Below are positions 1-11,500 of a stretch of DNA of 64,000 bases, piece by piece. This DNA is from Mrakia gelida (lineage: Eukaryota > Basidiomycota > Tremellomycetes > Cystofilobasidiales > Mrakiaceae). Where the stretch lies: contig BRON01000005.1 in assembly GCA_024345305.1 (NCBI GenBank), positions 124,001 to 188,000 on the forward strand. The letters run 5' to 3'. Below the pieces are notes generated by a model that worked only from the letters and a program-made list of their open reading frames with translations, made no database searches and had not been told where the DNA came from. The translations under genes were made by a program, and so were the position numbers. The number at the start of each line of letters is the position of its first letter. Position 1 is the first letter of the stretch.

Positions 1-759
1 TCGTCAAAGTCCGGAACCGTTCTTGACCAGCCGTGTCCTGTCGAAGTTCGAGGCGTCGTCAAAAGGAATCAAGGTTCAGCACGAGCGAGCTCAACGAGCT
101 TGAGACAGGGGCGCGAAGAGCGAACGAAGGGTGGATGGAGGACTGACCCAGATGCTGAGCTTGTACTTAGTTCCTCCTACCTCTATGCTCTTGACTTTGC
201 TGTTCAACGAGAAGAAGAAGAGTGAGAGAGAGAAGGGGGTCAGGATGGGATGACGCTCGAGCTCAACAACTCCCCCTCCCTCTGCCCCTCCCTTCCTTTC
301 CTTCCAACGGTGCTTCCTCCTCTCCTTTGAGCTGCCCGAGCTCTACGATGCTTCCAGAGCTACGATAGGAGCCCAGCGTCCATGCTGGGAAACTGGAACC
401 AAGCTAGTTGACGTCTAGGGGAGGAAACGAGTGCTTACAAGTCTACGCCGATAGTGGAGACGCTCTCGTCCTCCGCGAGGAAGTCATCGTCCGTGAACCG
501 AAGAAGCAAGCTAGATTTCCCAACGGACGAGTTCCCGATAAGAAGAATCTGTATTCACCGATCCCAACGAACGCGAGTCAGAACGAGAGAGGTGAGGATT
601 CGTTGGGGAAACGAAGGAAGGAAGGAGGAGACGAAGCTGACCTTGAGGTTCGGCGGAGGGGCAGCTAAGAAAGACGAACGATGCGAGCTCGATTAGGATC
701 GGTTCTGCAAGAAATGACTACATGGGGAGACGACACTTACGTTGAGATATAGCAGACAT
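1..759 (-). CDS. Rab family small GTPase, Rab18-like (partial, 3' end outside window)
   Basis: Small GTPase of vesicle or lipid-droplet traffic, cut by the window edge. Five exons join in frame: 741..759 (ATG at 757..759), 642..664, 439..548, 148..199 and 1..37. They give about 80 residues: a Pro-rich N-terminus, the G1 loop GNSSVGKSS, the switch I motif STIGVDF, then KVKSIEVGGTKYKLSIW and the G3 motif WDTAGQERF. The two serines in G1 and the VGVDF/IGVDF effector stretch fit the Rab18 branch, but the G4/G5 motifs and C-terminal prenylation cysteines are not in view, so the subfamily is tentative. Exon 2 is only 23 nt. The gene is divergent from DPH3, about 240 bp away. Confidence 0.88.
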
Positions 760-995
760 TGCTTTGTGAGAAAGAGAGAGAAACGAAGAGGGTGGAGGGT
801 GGGAGGAGGATGACGGCCGAGGCGAGAGCGACGCACAGGCTCCTCGAAACCTCCCCTCAGCTTTCGCTCTCCTCCCTCTTGTGTCTTTCAACGGCCAGCT
901 TTCTTCATTTCTTCCTTTCTCGGACTCTTCCTCCCCTTCTCCTCGGGGCTCGGACGCTTTCTTCGCTTTATTCTCTCTTATCCAAGCTTCGAACG

Positions 996-1717
996 AGTGA
1001 GCTCTCCCTCGCTCTCTCCTCCACCCCTCTCCTTCCCTCCTTTGCTTTGCTGACCTCCTTCTTCTATCTTCCTCTCAGTGGTTTCCTACTACGATGAGGT
1101 CCGTCCGCTCACCCTCTTCATACTCACCTCCCCACGCTCCTAGCTCACACTCGTCCTTCTCCTCGCTTGCCTCGTTCTCTGGTGCAGGTTGAAATCGAAG
1201 ACTTTGTCTGGGACGAGCTCAAACGAGTGTACCACTACCCTTGCCCGTGCGGAGACAGGTTCGAAATCACAAAACTAGACTTGAAGGAAGGAGAGGATAT
1301 CGCAAAGTGTCCGAGCTGTTCTTTACTCGTTAGAGTCATCTACGATCAGGTTAGTCCCACCTCTGTTCTGCGAGCTCAACTTTCTCTCCATCGTCCGTCG
1401 TCCCTTCCCCTCCCTCTTCTCGTCGTCCTTCCCTCCCTTTGGAACTCTCACTCCAAACGACCTTACTGACATCCCCTCTCGTTTCCTTGCCCCGTCCTTC
1501 CCAGCTCGACTACGAAGACTACGAAGACTCGGAGGACGAAGGAGAAGAATCGGACGTCGAATCGGCTGGAACCTCCTCCCCTGCTTCCTCGACGGTCTCG
1601 TTCCACTCCGCTACCGATGGAGTCGACCAGGACGTCGAGAAGATCTCGCAGGGACTTGGACTCGTTGGGTTGGGAGAGAAGGGGGAGGGGCAGGAGGAGA
1701 GGGTGGAGAGCGCTTAA
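996..1717 (+). CDS. DPH3: Diphthamide biosynthesis protein 3 (CSL zinc-ribbon protein)
   Basis: Dph3 is the iron/zinc electron carrier that supports the radical step of diphthamide synthesis on elongation factor 2, and in yeast also Elongator. Exons are 996 (a single coding base), 1079..1098, 1188..1349 and 1505..1717, giving 131 residues. The N-terminus reads MVSYYDEVEIEDF, followed by the ligand pairs in YPCPCGDRF and [12 protein letters not shown], all four cysteines present. The family is usually about 80 residues; here an acidic, Ser-rich tail of about 50 residues follows IYDQ. The ATG is split: A at 996 lies before an intron of 82 nt (997..1078, branch TGCTGACCT, end CTCTCAG) and TG follows it. 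No other in-frame Met precedes the conserved core. Confidence 0.9.
997..1078 (+). other. Intron splitting the DPH3 start codon
   Basis: The donor GTGAGCTC follows ...CGAACGA and the acceptor CCTCTCAG precedes TGGTTTCC, so splicing creates ATG GTT TCC. The branch-like TGCTGACC lies about 25 nt before the acceptor, as in the other introns of this window. Confidence 0.75.
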
Positions 1718-2782
1718 GGAGGGAGGAGCTTGTCGAGCTTGAGTGAGCGTCGAGTCGAGTCAGAGCTGGCGGTGACTTTGGGTTGGAGGTCTGGTGGTTG
1801 GTGGAACGTAGGGTTGGATAAGCGATACGGTTGGAGGGGACCTGGTGGGGGTGTAGGGTCGGCCAACAGGGTCTGGGTCAGACGAAGTTGAGCGAGTCAG
1901 CGAGAGCGATTCGTGAGTCCTCCTTCTCTTACCTGTGGCTCGATGTCAGCTTCTCGAAGCCGATTCAGCTTCAGTATCTTTATCCGGCCTTCTAACCTTC
2001 TTTGCCTTTGTTTCTCCTCGCCGTCAGATCCCACCTCCCTCTCTTCCCCCTCGTTCGAACACGACGCGACCTCTCGTCCATCCCTCTCCTCTCCCCGCTC
2101 GACACCCCTTTCCTAGGACCCCTTCGCATCATACCCTCTTCTCTCTCTGCTTCGACTCGACTCACCCACAACCAAGCGAACCCCAACTCGTCCCCCGATT
2201 TTCGCTCAAACACCGTCCTCGTCGACTCGGCTCTCCCTTCCCTCTCGATCTCTCCCTTGTACGCTCGTCACGCCACGCCGGACGACGAACGATCGACCCG
2301 AATCTGGACGGTCTAGGCGTTGAGAGCTGCAAGGCTTTGAGGTTCAGGAGGGAGGGACGGGAGATGGGGACGAGGGTGGGAGGGCAGGGACGCGTCAAGA
2401 GAGCGAGCGGTTCGAGGTGGACGACGGGTTGTGTGTTTTGCCTTTTGCTTGCTTTTTATGATGAAGTACGAGTGTGAGCTTGCTACCCTTCGTGTTTGTT
2501 GGGAAAGGAAAGGAACTTCGTGATCCAGGAGGGCGGCGGGAAGTCCGTCGAGCGAGCTCGCGCTTCTCGTTGAAGCTCTGCCCCAGGAGCTCGGACTTTG
2601 CGCTGCAATTCTAAGCGCTTTGATGGTTAGTTCAGTAGTACTTTCACGTAAATCTTGCGAAAATGGGACTCTTCGTGAGACGGAGAGGTAAGAACAACAC
2701 ACCGAAGACGAAGGCGCCGGCTTTCAGCGAGCGTCGAGCTCAACCGAAGTTGACCTTCACCATCCACCTTCCCCCTCCCTCG
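1718..2782. other. Intergenic region between DPH3 and the TPX2-like gene
   Basis: About 1 kb with no recognisable protein family on either strand. It is polypyrimidine-rich on the plus strand from about 2000 to 2330 and must hold the 3' end of DPH3 and the promoter and 5' leader of the next gene. The overlapping open frames are rich in Ser/Pro/Arg, as expected from GC-rich non-coding sequence. An upstream ATG at 2663 is in frame with the next gene and could be an alternative start. Confidence 0.5.
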
Positions 2783-5523
2783 ATGTCTTCTTCTCGGTTC
2801 CCTGTTCGTCCTCAACAGTCGACTAGCCCATGGGATACACCTGAGGGAGAACGTAGAACTCAAGACTTGCTCGGACGAGCTCAAACCAACGCTCAGGAGG
2901 AGGAAGCGGGAGGAGGAGTCTCGCTTGCGAGCTTCGAGGATAAGGGACGAGAGCTCGAGGAGGAGAGTAGGGTAGGACATGGGAGGAAGAGGACGTCGTC
3001 ATCGTCGTCTCATGATGGGAAGGAGCATGACAAGGAAGAGTCACTAGAAGGAGAGGCGGAGAGGGAAGGGAAGAGGAGTCGAACATCCTCAGCCCATCAA
3101 CAACAACTCGAGGAGGAACACTCCTTCGTCTTCCCCTCCCTCCCTCCTACTCCCAACTACCACACGCCCACCTCCTCAGCATCAGGTCACTCCCCTTACA
3201 TCTCCCCACTACGACAAACCTCCGATCATCAGTCTACCTCCCACCCTTCTCGCACCGTTGGCCGTCAAGCCTGGCTGGACTCCGACTTCTCAGCCTACAA
3301 CATGGAGAGCTCGTTCGAGCAGGAAGAAGAGGACTCCGTCGCTGGAGTCGAGCCTGCATCGAATCCTTCTGCGAGACAAGAAGGTTCGGGAGAGGAGGTC
3401 GAGCCTGAGGGAGACTCGTTTGGGACGTGGCCGAAGGAGGGAGAGCAGGAGGACTCGGAGGAGGGAGAGCTCGACGTCGTTATCTCCCCCTTCGTCTCGA
3501 GAGTAGGTACGCCAGTCAACTCCTCCTTCAACTCGGAGATCAGCCGCTCTCCATATTACCCATCACCATCACCACCACCTTCACAACCCTCCTCCTCGAC
3601 AACAACGATCACATACTCCTGGGCCAACTTCTCCAAGTCGACCTCACCCTCTCGTCCCTCCTCTTCCCACATCGCCTTCTCCTCCCGTCCTCGAATTCGA
3701 ACCCAAGTCGCCCGGTCACCTCCGATGACCTGGGATATGGATAACCCATTCAGTCCCGTTCGTGGTCACACCGCGCTCGATAGGATCCTCCCTCCCCGTC
3801 GTCGCGTCGTCGGCACCGTCGAAGAAGAGGAGAGCGAGTCGGTCGACGCAGGAAGCGGATCGGATTCTTCGTCGCCGGTAGGAAGGACGAGGCGAGGAAT
3901 TGGAAACGATAAGCAGAAGGGAGATGAGAGAAAGAAAGGAGGAGGAGTCGAGGTTAGTCTTGTTGATGGTTCCCTTCGCGCGTCGCTTCCTCGAAGCTCG
4001 TCTCGCTGACTCGTGTCTTTTTATTTACCGTTTCGACGTCTTACAGAAATCCTGGAAGCGACACGAAGTCTCCTCTCACCCTACAAGGACGCTCCCCATC
4101 GCTGCCCTAGAGTGTATCAACAACAACTCATCGACCTCCCTCGCCGTCTCGTCGTCGAACAACCTCAACACGAGTTCGAGCGGCAGCGCTGGGCTTGTTG
4201 TCGAGGAAGGATGGGTTACGAAGCTTGTTCGGGAGATCTTTTCGAGGAATAACGTGACGAGGGAGGCGAGGAAGGTGAGTTTCGAGCTGAAAGGGGAGAC
4301 GAAGCGCAAGCTCGAGTTGAGACGCGTCGAACTGACTCTCGCTTTCCTTTCGCTCGCATTTCTTAGGTGGCCGCTCGTGGTCTGTCCGCTGGATCGTCCG
4401 CTGGATCCCTTACCGAAACCAACGCTAGAGCTATCGAACCCGCTCAGGACGAGGAGTCTTCGAACGTCGGATCGTCAGACTTGGACGAAGGGAGAAGGTG
4501 AGTCAACTCGCGTCGTCCGATTCTTTTGTTCGACTTCGGGGCAGGACTTGACTTCTTCTCTCTGATTGTGCGTCAGAACCGACGTCGGCAACCCCAGCAC
4601 TTCTTCCGACATCGCTCCTCCTGCTCTGCCGGTCGTCGTCCCTCCGACTCCTCAAACCACCAAGTCCACCGATCTCCTCGTCGTCGCGTCGAAGAAACCT
4701 CCTCCCTCTTCCAAACCAGCATCCACCACCTCCATCAAGCCTCGCCCTGCTCTTCGACCCGTACCCATCCCATCTCGAAACCTCCCCTCCGTCAGACCGA
4801 CGCCCGTCGCACCCACCAAACCCAAACAGCAGCAGCAGCGAGAGCGATCCACCTCCGTCGAACCACCCTCCATCCCTCGTTCCACCTCCTCCTCATCCCT
4901 CACCGCCGCCACCAAGTCCTCCCTCGCTCGCTCCTCTTCCTCCTCTTCCTCCAACTCTCTCCGTCTTCCAGCCTCCACCAGCAACTCCTCCCTCAACTCC
5001 TCCACCTTGTCTTCGTCCTCGTCCTCGCACCTGCCTCACCAACCAGGAAGGTTTCCCGATTTCTCCTTCTCCCACGCAGCGGAGACGGAGAAGGCTCGTC
5101 AGAGACAGCTCTCAAAGGAGGCTCTGAAGGAGAAGAAGAAGGTGGAGAGGGCTCGGGAGGTGGCTGTTTTTGTGAATTCGAATCAGAGGGCGGAGGAGAG
5201 GGAGAAGTGGGATAGGGATCAGAGGAGGAAGTTGATGATTGCGGAGTCTATTAGAAGGGGTGAGGAAAGGACGCGATTGGTGAGTTCGAACTCCATCTCA
5301 CCCCATCTCGCTCGAGCTCATCCCGTGCGACGGCGACGACGACGAGAGAGAGAGAACGCGAAGCTGACCTTGTGCTTGTGGTTTGGCGTTATACTTTTAC
5401 TCAGGCTTGGGAGAGGGTGTGGATTCGTGAGGAAAGGAAGGCTACGGTCTTCAAGGCCAACCCTATCCCTGCGACGAACAGGGTCGGGAAGGTGCCGATC
5501 CAACTGCGAGGTCGCGTCGGTTA
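2783..5523 (+). CDS. Large disordered protein with TPX2-like C-terminal helix
   Basis: A protein of roughly 800 residues in five exons (2783..3952, then from about 4048, 4368, 4578 and 5405). The first three quarters are low-complexity Ser/Pro/Glu-rich sequence with several SP/TP sites. The C-terminal 110 residues become a long charged helix (KEALKEKKKVERAREVAVF, then many E/R/K heptads) that ends in FKANPIP, resembling the FKA.P.P signature closing TPX2-type microtubule-binding domains. That assignment is an inference from a short motif. The stop is TAG at 5521..5523; a GTTAGT overlapping the stop could instead be a donor to further exons. Start chosen at ATG 2783; ATG 2663 in the same frame is possible. 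Confidence 0.6.
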
Positions 5524-6511
5524 GTTTCGGTTCTGTCTTTCTTGCTTTCTTGCTTTCTTTCTTGCTTCTCTCTTCTCACTTTGCATTATCCACCACATGC
5601 TTCCCTTGCATATACTTCGCTTCCTTTCTCTTCACCGGGACACTGTACTCTCCTCGCTCCTCCCTCGCATACGTCTCCACTCCCCGGCGTTCGTTCGTTC
5701 GTTCCCTTGCTTTCTCGCTCTCAACCTCGTTGACCCTCTCTTTCTTATCGGGTCACCTTTCTTCACGACTTCACGTTTTACGCTCATCGTCCTCCCTTGC
5801 TTGTTTGTTTCTCTCTCGTTCTGGCTTCTTGCCTCCCTCTCGCGCTCGTCTCTCGTCCGTCCGTCTTTGCTTTTGAGCCACCTCCCTCTCGTATCGTTTC
5901 TTCGCAAACCATCCACCCCCCTTTACGCTTTTTACGAAACTCTATATAACGCGCTACCCCTCCCTCTCCTATTTCCGACTCGAGAGACGAGTCGAGCAAG
6001 CTGAACTCTCGTCGAATTGCGCGAAGGACGACGCGTCGACTTCAGTTGGCTCCTCGTTTGTTGGTTCATCTTCCGAGAACGATAAAGAGCAGACGAGAAG
6101 ACCGAGCGAACGATTACATCGCGCCTCTCTCGTTGCCCGGAACAAAAGTGTGAGAGCGCGAGAAGAGACATCGTGGTCGTAACAGAAAGAAACAAAAGGG
6201 GATCAAAGCGAAGAGTCGTTGAAAGGCGTCAAGAGATGTACGTAGGAGAGCCGAGCTGGAGCTAGAAGATCGAGCCAGAAACTCGAGATTGAAATGGGGC
6301 GTAGATACGAGGTAACAAAAGTCTGAGCGAGAAGGGAAGAGAGGAACGAAGAGGGAGGGAGACGCGTCGAGTTCAGTTTCGTTTCGTCGCTTCCCAAAAA
6401 ACTAAGCGAGAATCAACTTACAGGCGACATCACGAAAGAGATACAAGGGTGTGATCCTCCAGTATCGTGGCCGAGCGATCGTCAAAATCCAGTCCTTGCT
6501 CGACGGCGGAT
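5524..6511. other. Convergent intergenic region, pyrimidine-rich
   Basis: The region lies between the stop codons of two convergent genes. The plus strand from 5530 to 5900 is T/C-rich with short direct repeats of CTTGCTTT near 5537..5570 and GTTCGTTC near 5693..5705. From 6000 to 6500 there are two ACGCGTCGA motifs. Open frames continue across it on the minus strand but none matches a known family; it probably holds both 3' UTRs. Confidence 0.5.
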
Positions 6512-7801
6512 TCATTTGAGGGCGGGAGGAGTGTCGAACGGTTCGGTGAGGAGGAGAGTACGATTGCTGGCGACACTGGTTGGAGTGGGGACGGAAGGAA
6601 CCGGTTGAGTAGCACTCGGTGAAGAGGGGATGGTCGAGGTGGGTGTGTCTTGAGCTTGTTGGATGGACGGGAGGGACGAGGACGCGACGGCGTGAAGCTG
6701 GAGGGAGGAGGTAGAAAAGCAGAGTCAGATCAAGAGAAGGCCTGCTGAGGCGAGAAAGAGGAAAGCGGTGAGTTGACTCACCGAAGGGTCCAGCTCGACT
6801 ACAAAGAGACTCCTTCTCGCGACCCCTACCGCCTGCACCGCCGACTCCGCTTCCTTCCTCCTCTCCTCCGAATCTGCGACCAGCACCAACGAACCCCCTT
6901 GAAGATGATCCAACCCGAGCGCCATTTGCTGTGAGAGCAGCGCAAAGAGCAAGCTCCTCACGCTCGGCATCCTCGACGAAGTAGAGAGCAGCGAAAGGTG
7001 GACTCGAAGGACGCGTTGACGGTCGAGCCTGGGTGCTGGCCGAAGGCTCGCCAGGAGAAGGGACGTCGGGATCACCCCTCGAAAGGCGATCTCTTGGATC
7101 CGTGTGAACATCGAGAGGGAGGGCGTTTCTCTGGGGAGGATGTGGAAAGGGTCGCCATCTCGGTGGTGCAGAGGAACCTCGTACGCCAGCCGACGTGGGT
7201 TGAAGTGAGGGAGGAGGCAGGTGTGAAAAAGGTCGATGATCCGTGAGTCGGAAGTGAAGGTGGATCGGATGACGAGGTCCTCGATTGAGAGAGGGTCCGA
7301 ACCGGCGATTCTTGAGAAGGAGAGATCGAGGGAGGGTGGAATGTAGGGGAGGAAGCCGGTGAAGGTGAGACTGAGGGTTTGGAGTTGGGAGAGGGAGAGG
7401 AGACCTTCTAGTCTGGGGAGTGATGTCTCCGACCAACCCAGAGACGAGCAATGTCAGAGACTGAGAGAGGAGTAGATCAAGGAGAGATAGGACCTCGAAT
7501 TCACCGTCCTCGCGCAGAAGAGACGCTGCAACTGCTTGAACGATTTTATTTCGATGGACTTGTAGAGAAGCTTTGACGTTTCCTTCAAGAAGTCCAGCGA
7601 GACTCTTCCTAGGATAGCGAGGCACCTCCTGTCCGAGAGGGAGATGATGTTGAGGAGGAGTTCCCATGGCAATCGTACATTCGGACGCGTCGAAAGCTAG
7701 AAGGAAGGAAGGTCAAGGACGCGATGGAGTCAGTCGACGAGTCGAGACCCTGACGCCTCAAGGGAAGAGGTACGTACCACGGGTATGGATGAGGAAGACA
7801 T
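6512..7801 (-). CDS. F-box-like protein
   Basis: Probable substrate adaptor of an SCF-type ubiquitin ligase. ATG is at 7799..7801 (MSSSSIPV), followed by an intron with donor GTACGT and acceptor CCTTCTAG. The second exon carries an F-box-like helix set: LPWELLLNIISLSDRRCLA, then LGRVSLDFLKETSKLLYKS. A Leu-rich segment follows (GLLSLSQLQTLSLTFTGFLP) that looks like a leucine-rich repeat, then a less regular 200-residue region. The last exon is Ser/Thr/Pro-rich and ends with TGA at 6512..6514. The donor joining the F-box exon to the Leu-rich exon is uncertain; GTCCTA keeps the frame. The substrate is unknown. Confidence 0.65.
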
Positions 7802-8575
7802 GAAGTCGATAGGCTACGGTAAGATTGACGAGAAGTTCGAGCTAGGATAGTCTAGTTGATGAGATAGAGTCGAAGGGAAGGAAAGGAAAGAAGGAAAACG
7901 CGTGAGCTTCGATGTTTCCGCGCCTCCTCCTTTGCTTCCCCTCCCCTCTTCCCGCTTCCCACCTCCCTCAAAGTCTCTCCTCGGCAGCCGGTCCGACGTA
8001 TCAAGAGGCGACTCACGTGTGGCCCTCGAAACTGCTCTTGACGAAGCTGAGGGAGAGAAGGCCAGGGTTGAACAGAAAGCAGGCGAAGTGTCGCGGATGG
8101 CGTCGAGGGAGGAGGGAGGGAAGCGAACGAGGGCGATCGACGACCTTCTTCAAGCGCGGGAGGGATAAGAGGTTATGGAGGATGAGGAGGAGACGTAGGG
8201 GAGAGAAGAAGCTGGTAAGTCCTCTCTGAGGCTGACCGTAAGAAGGAAGGAAGGACGAAGGGCTCGACTTTCGAGCTCGCACCTCCTCCTCCCCTCCCCT
8301 CCCCCTCCTCGTCACAGGGGCAGCTTCCCCCAAGCGAGCTGCCCTGAGTTTTTGATTCGACCTTCTCCCTCTTAACGTCCATCATCGGCTTGAAAGAAGA
8401 GAACCCCACGAAGGCTTTGAAACTTTCAACAGAACATCAACCCTCGCTCGTCGGAGCTCACCAGCTGTTCCTCCCTCCTCCCTTCCTTTCGTTCAGGGCT
8501 GAAAGGTGAGCTCGACCTTCCTTCGTCTCGGTTCTCTACACTTCGCTGACTCTCAGCTTCTCTTCTGGTGTATAG
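7802..8575. promoter_or_regulatory. Divergent promoter / 5' leader region
   Basis: Upstream of both the F-box-like gene (-) and the large orphan gene (+). It contains at least one clear leader intron, 8506..8575, with donor GTGAGCTC, branch CGCTGACTC and acceptor GTGTATAG directly abutting the ATG at 8576. Another donor-like GGTAAGTC at 8215 and an acceptor CGTCACAG at about 8319 suggest a second leader intron. An open stretch at 7992..8168 is discussed in the findings. Confidence 0.5.
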
Positions 8576-11500
8576 ATGTCCCCTCCTCCTCCTCCTGCTT
8601 CTCCCTCTCCACCATCATCCTCGTCGTCTGATCATCCTCTCTCGATCCTCACGCACACCCTCCTCACCTCCCCTCTCTCCACTCGACTCCTCGACAACTC
8701 CTCCTCCCTCCTCACTCGTCGCATTCGTCAAGCCTCCTCTCGCCATCGAACCCTCTCTCGTCTAGACTCACTCAGAGCTCAACTCGCTTCGTCCCTCGAG
8801 TCAGGAGGATCTCCCGCAAAGGAGTGGGCGGACAAGTACGCTCGAGGGCTGGAGGACTTCGAACGAGACTGGGACGCTTCCTCCTCCTCTCTTCCATCTA
8901 CAGGAGGACTGAGAGAGGAGATCTGGTCCAAGCTTCCAAGCTTCGCTGGCAAGGTAGCCGTAGGAGGACTCAGAGCTCTGCTGGAGGACCCTTTCAAGAC
9001 GGGGAAGCATCTCTCGTCGGTTGGAGCAGACGTCTTCGTCAAGGCTCAAGAAGGAGGAGACAGCGAGGTCGAACTCGTCCTGGAACTCGTCTCGTCGCTG
9101 CTAGGATCGGAAGCAGTCCTCAAGCTCGTAGAAGGATTCGCCGTCGGAGTCGTACAGGAACTCGTGGGAGAGGAGGGAGGAGGAGGAGGAACCAACTCGA
9201 GCTCAAGCTCAACGCCGACATCGACGTCGGACCCAGCGAGACAGAGGGAGCTCGAGAGCTGCTTCGTCTCCATGATGAGCTTCGTCCACGAGATGGGACT
9301 CGAGGTCGTCCCACCCAACACTCTGGAGGACGTCGTACCACGAGGAGGATCTCCGTTCGCCTTCGGAAAGTCGTTGGAACTCGTCCTGCTCGAAGCCCTG
9401 GCCGCTCCAGATCCCTCCTCTTTCTCCTCAGACCTCGCTTGTCCTTCTTCAACCTCAAAACGTCCACCGCCACCGGCTCGGAACCATCCCTCATCCCTCT
9501 CGACGTCCACGGGAGAAGCAGGCTGGGGAGCGACCTTCTCGTCCATGATCCTCGGTGCTCCTCCCTCCTCTCCTGGACCGTCAGCCGACTTCCCTTGGGC
9601 CAAACGAGGAGGATGGATCCCAGCGGGAGGGGACACAATGAGCCAGTACTCGGTTCAGACGCAGAGGGAGCCAGGAGGAGGACTGCTGCGGGCGGACACG
9701 AGATCGATATCGGGACCATCGCCCATCCTGAAATCACCTCTCGGAGGACGAATGTTCAGATCACCCTCCCTCTCCTCCTTCGGATCCTCCTCCGTCGCCG
9801 ACTCCTCCTCCAACTCAGCGGTCAAACCCTTCACGTCCCTCGCAGCATCGGTCCTTCGTCTTCTCTCCCGTCCCACCACCTCTAACGACGCGACTTCGCC
9901 TCCAAAATCGACGACCACGACCACTCTTCCCCTCCTCCAAGCTCTCTCAATATCTCTCCTCCGAACCCACTTCCCCTTCTCTACCCACCCGAAATCGCAC
10001 CGACGTCTTCTCCTCCTCCTCATCGTCCGATGGTACTCCTTCTCCCTCCTCCAACGCGTTCTCACCGGATCGACAAGCTCTCCTCCCCTCCCTCTCCCAG
10101 ACCGAGGAGTCTCCCTCACCTCAGTCCAAGGCGACTCTCCCAACCTCAAATTCGCTGGAGCTGGCGCTGGAGGAAAAGGACGAGGACCGTTGCTGGGCGA
10201 TGTTTGGAAGGGAGAGAAGGGAGGGGCGAAGCTCGACAAGCTCCACCTCCGGGTTCATCTCGCTCTCGTCGAGGCAGCTGGGTTTGGGAGCGCTGGGAGC
10301 TCAGGCTCGAGCGGAGCAGGATCTTCGGGGAAGCTCGGTGCTGGGTATGGAGAGGAAGACGAGGAGGAGCTGAGTCGAGCCGCGAAGAGGGTCCTCGAGG
10401 CGTTCGGAGCTGGAGTCGCGTTGTCGAAGACGAACGTCGAGTCGAACAAGGAGGACGCGTCGTCGCCCAAGATCGAAGGACCAACAGGGATCGAAGTCGA
10501 GACACTCAACGCTCTGGAACTCAGCCTCCTGGGACTCCTCAGTCTTCTTCGGATCGCTCGTCCTCTCGTCGCGTTCTCGAATTCGCTCGGAAGCTCAGGA
10601 GGAGGAGGAGGTCTCGCTGGATTCCGTCGAGGCAGCGACTTCAAGGGAGGGAGATTCAACGCGACTGGAGCTGGGAGGTGGGGAGCTAGCTCTTCGTCGG
10701 ACACCGTCTTCTCAGAGGAGGACTACGACATCGTTCAAGAAGGAATCGCCCGGATCGACTCCCAACCGTCGCCGTCTCGCTCGGTGATCCTATTCGCCTC
10801 TCCCTCGCCGACTCAGGGAACGTTCTCCCTCTCCTTCAGCATCCCTGAGATCGAGAAGTCTCCCGGTCTCCCGGTCCAGTCGTCGTCGCCCTCGATGGGT
10901 AGGAACGGAGGGACCTACGGGACGACGCCGGTGAAGGGAGGAGGGAGGAGAGGAAGCGCTGCTTCGACGACGTCGTACAACTCGCCGACGATGAGCCCTT
11001 CGCTGGACGGTGGATCGGACTACTTTGGGTTGCCGATGGTGCTGGAGGAGCTGTCGGAGGACGGAGATATCGGGAAACTCGAGAAGGAAGTGATGTGCGT
11101 TTTGTTTCGTTTTGTTTCGGAGCGATTTCCCTCTGTCCGTCGCTGACCTTGTCCTTCTCCCTTCCATTTCGAAGCTTCCGAGCTCTACTCAACCTCATCA
11201 AAGATGGCCACCTCTCCACCCTGCCCTCCAGTGAACCCTTCCCCGAACTCATTCCTCTCCTGGCTCAAGCAGCCGACTCCTCGCAGGACAGCTTCGACTT
11301 CGCCAACGCCCTCTCCTACCGTCAAGCGCTCGACGGTCTCACTCAAGTCACCAAGAACCATCCTCACCTCGCTCTCCGAAACTTCGCTCCCCTCCTCTCA
11401 CCTCTCGTCGCCTCAGCCGTCGCCGCGGAATCATCCAAAGCAGCTCAGCTCCAACTCGTCCAGACGCGTCTTCTCGAGGTCGATCAGAAGGAATCGGCCC

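Noticed and set aside
1935..2702. Several overlapping open frames on both strands
   Set aside because: Composition is Ser/Pro/Arg low complexity, no family resemblance, no splice structure; typical shadow frames of GC-rich spacer.
4526..5215. 229-codon plus-strand frame within the TPX2-like gene
   Set aside because: Shadow of the Ser/Pro-rich exon in another frame.
6402..7667. 421-codon minus-strand frame across the F-box gene
   Set aside because: It is a shadow: the F-box and Leu-rich segments lie in another frame joined by introns, and this frame runs through the introns.
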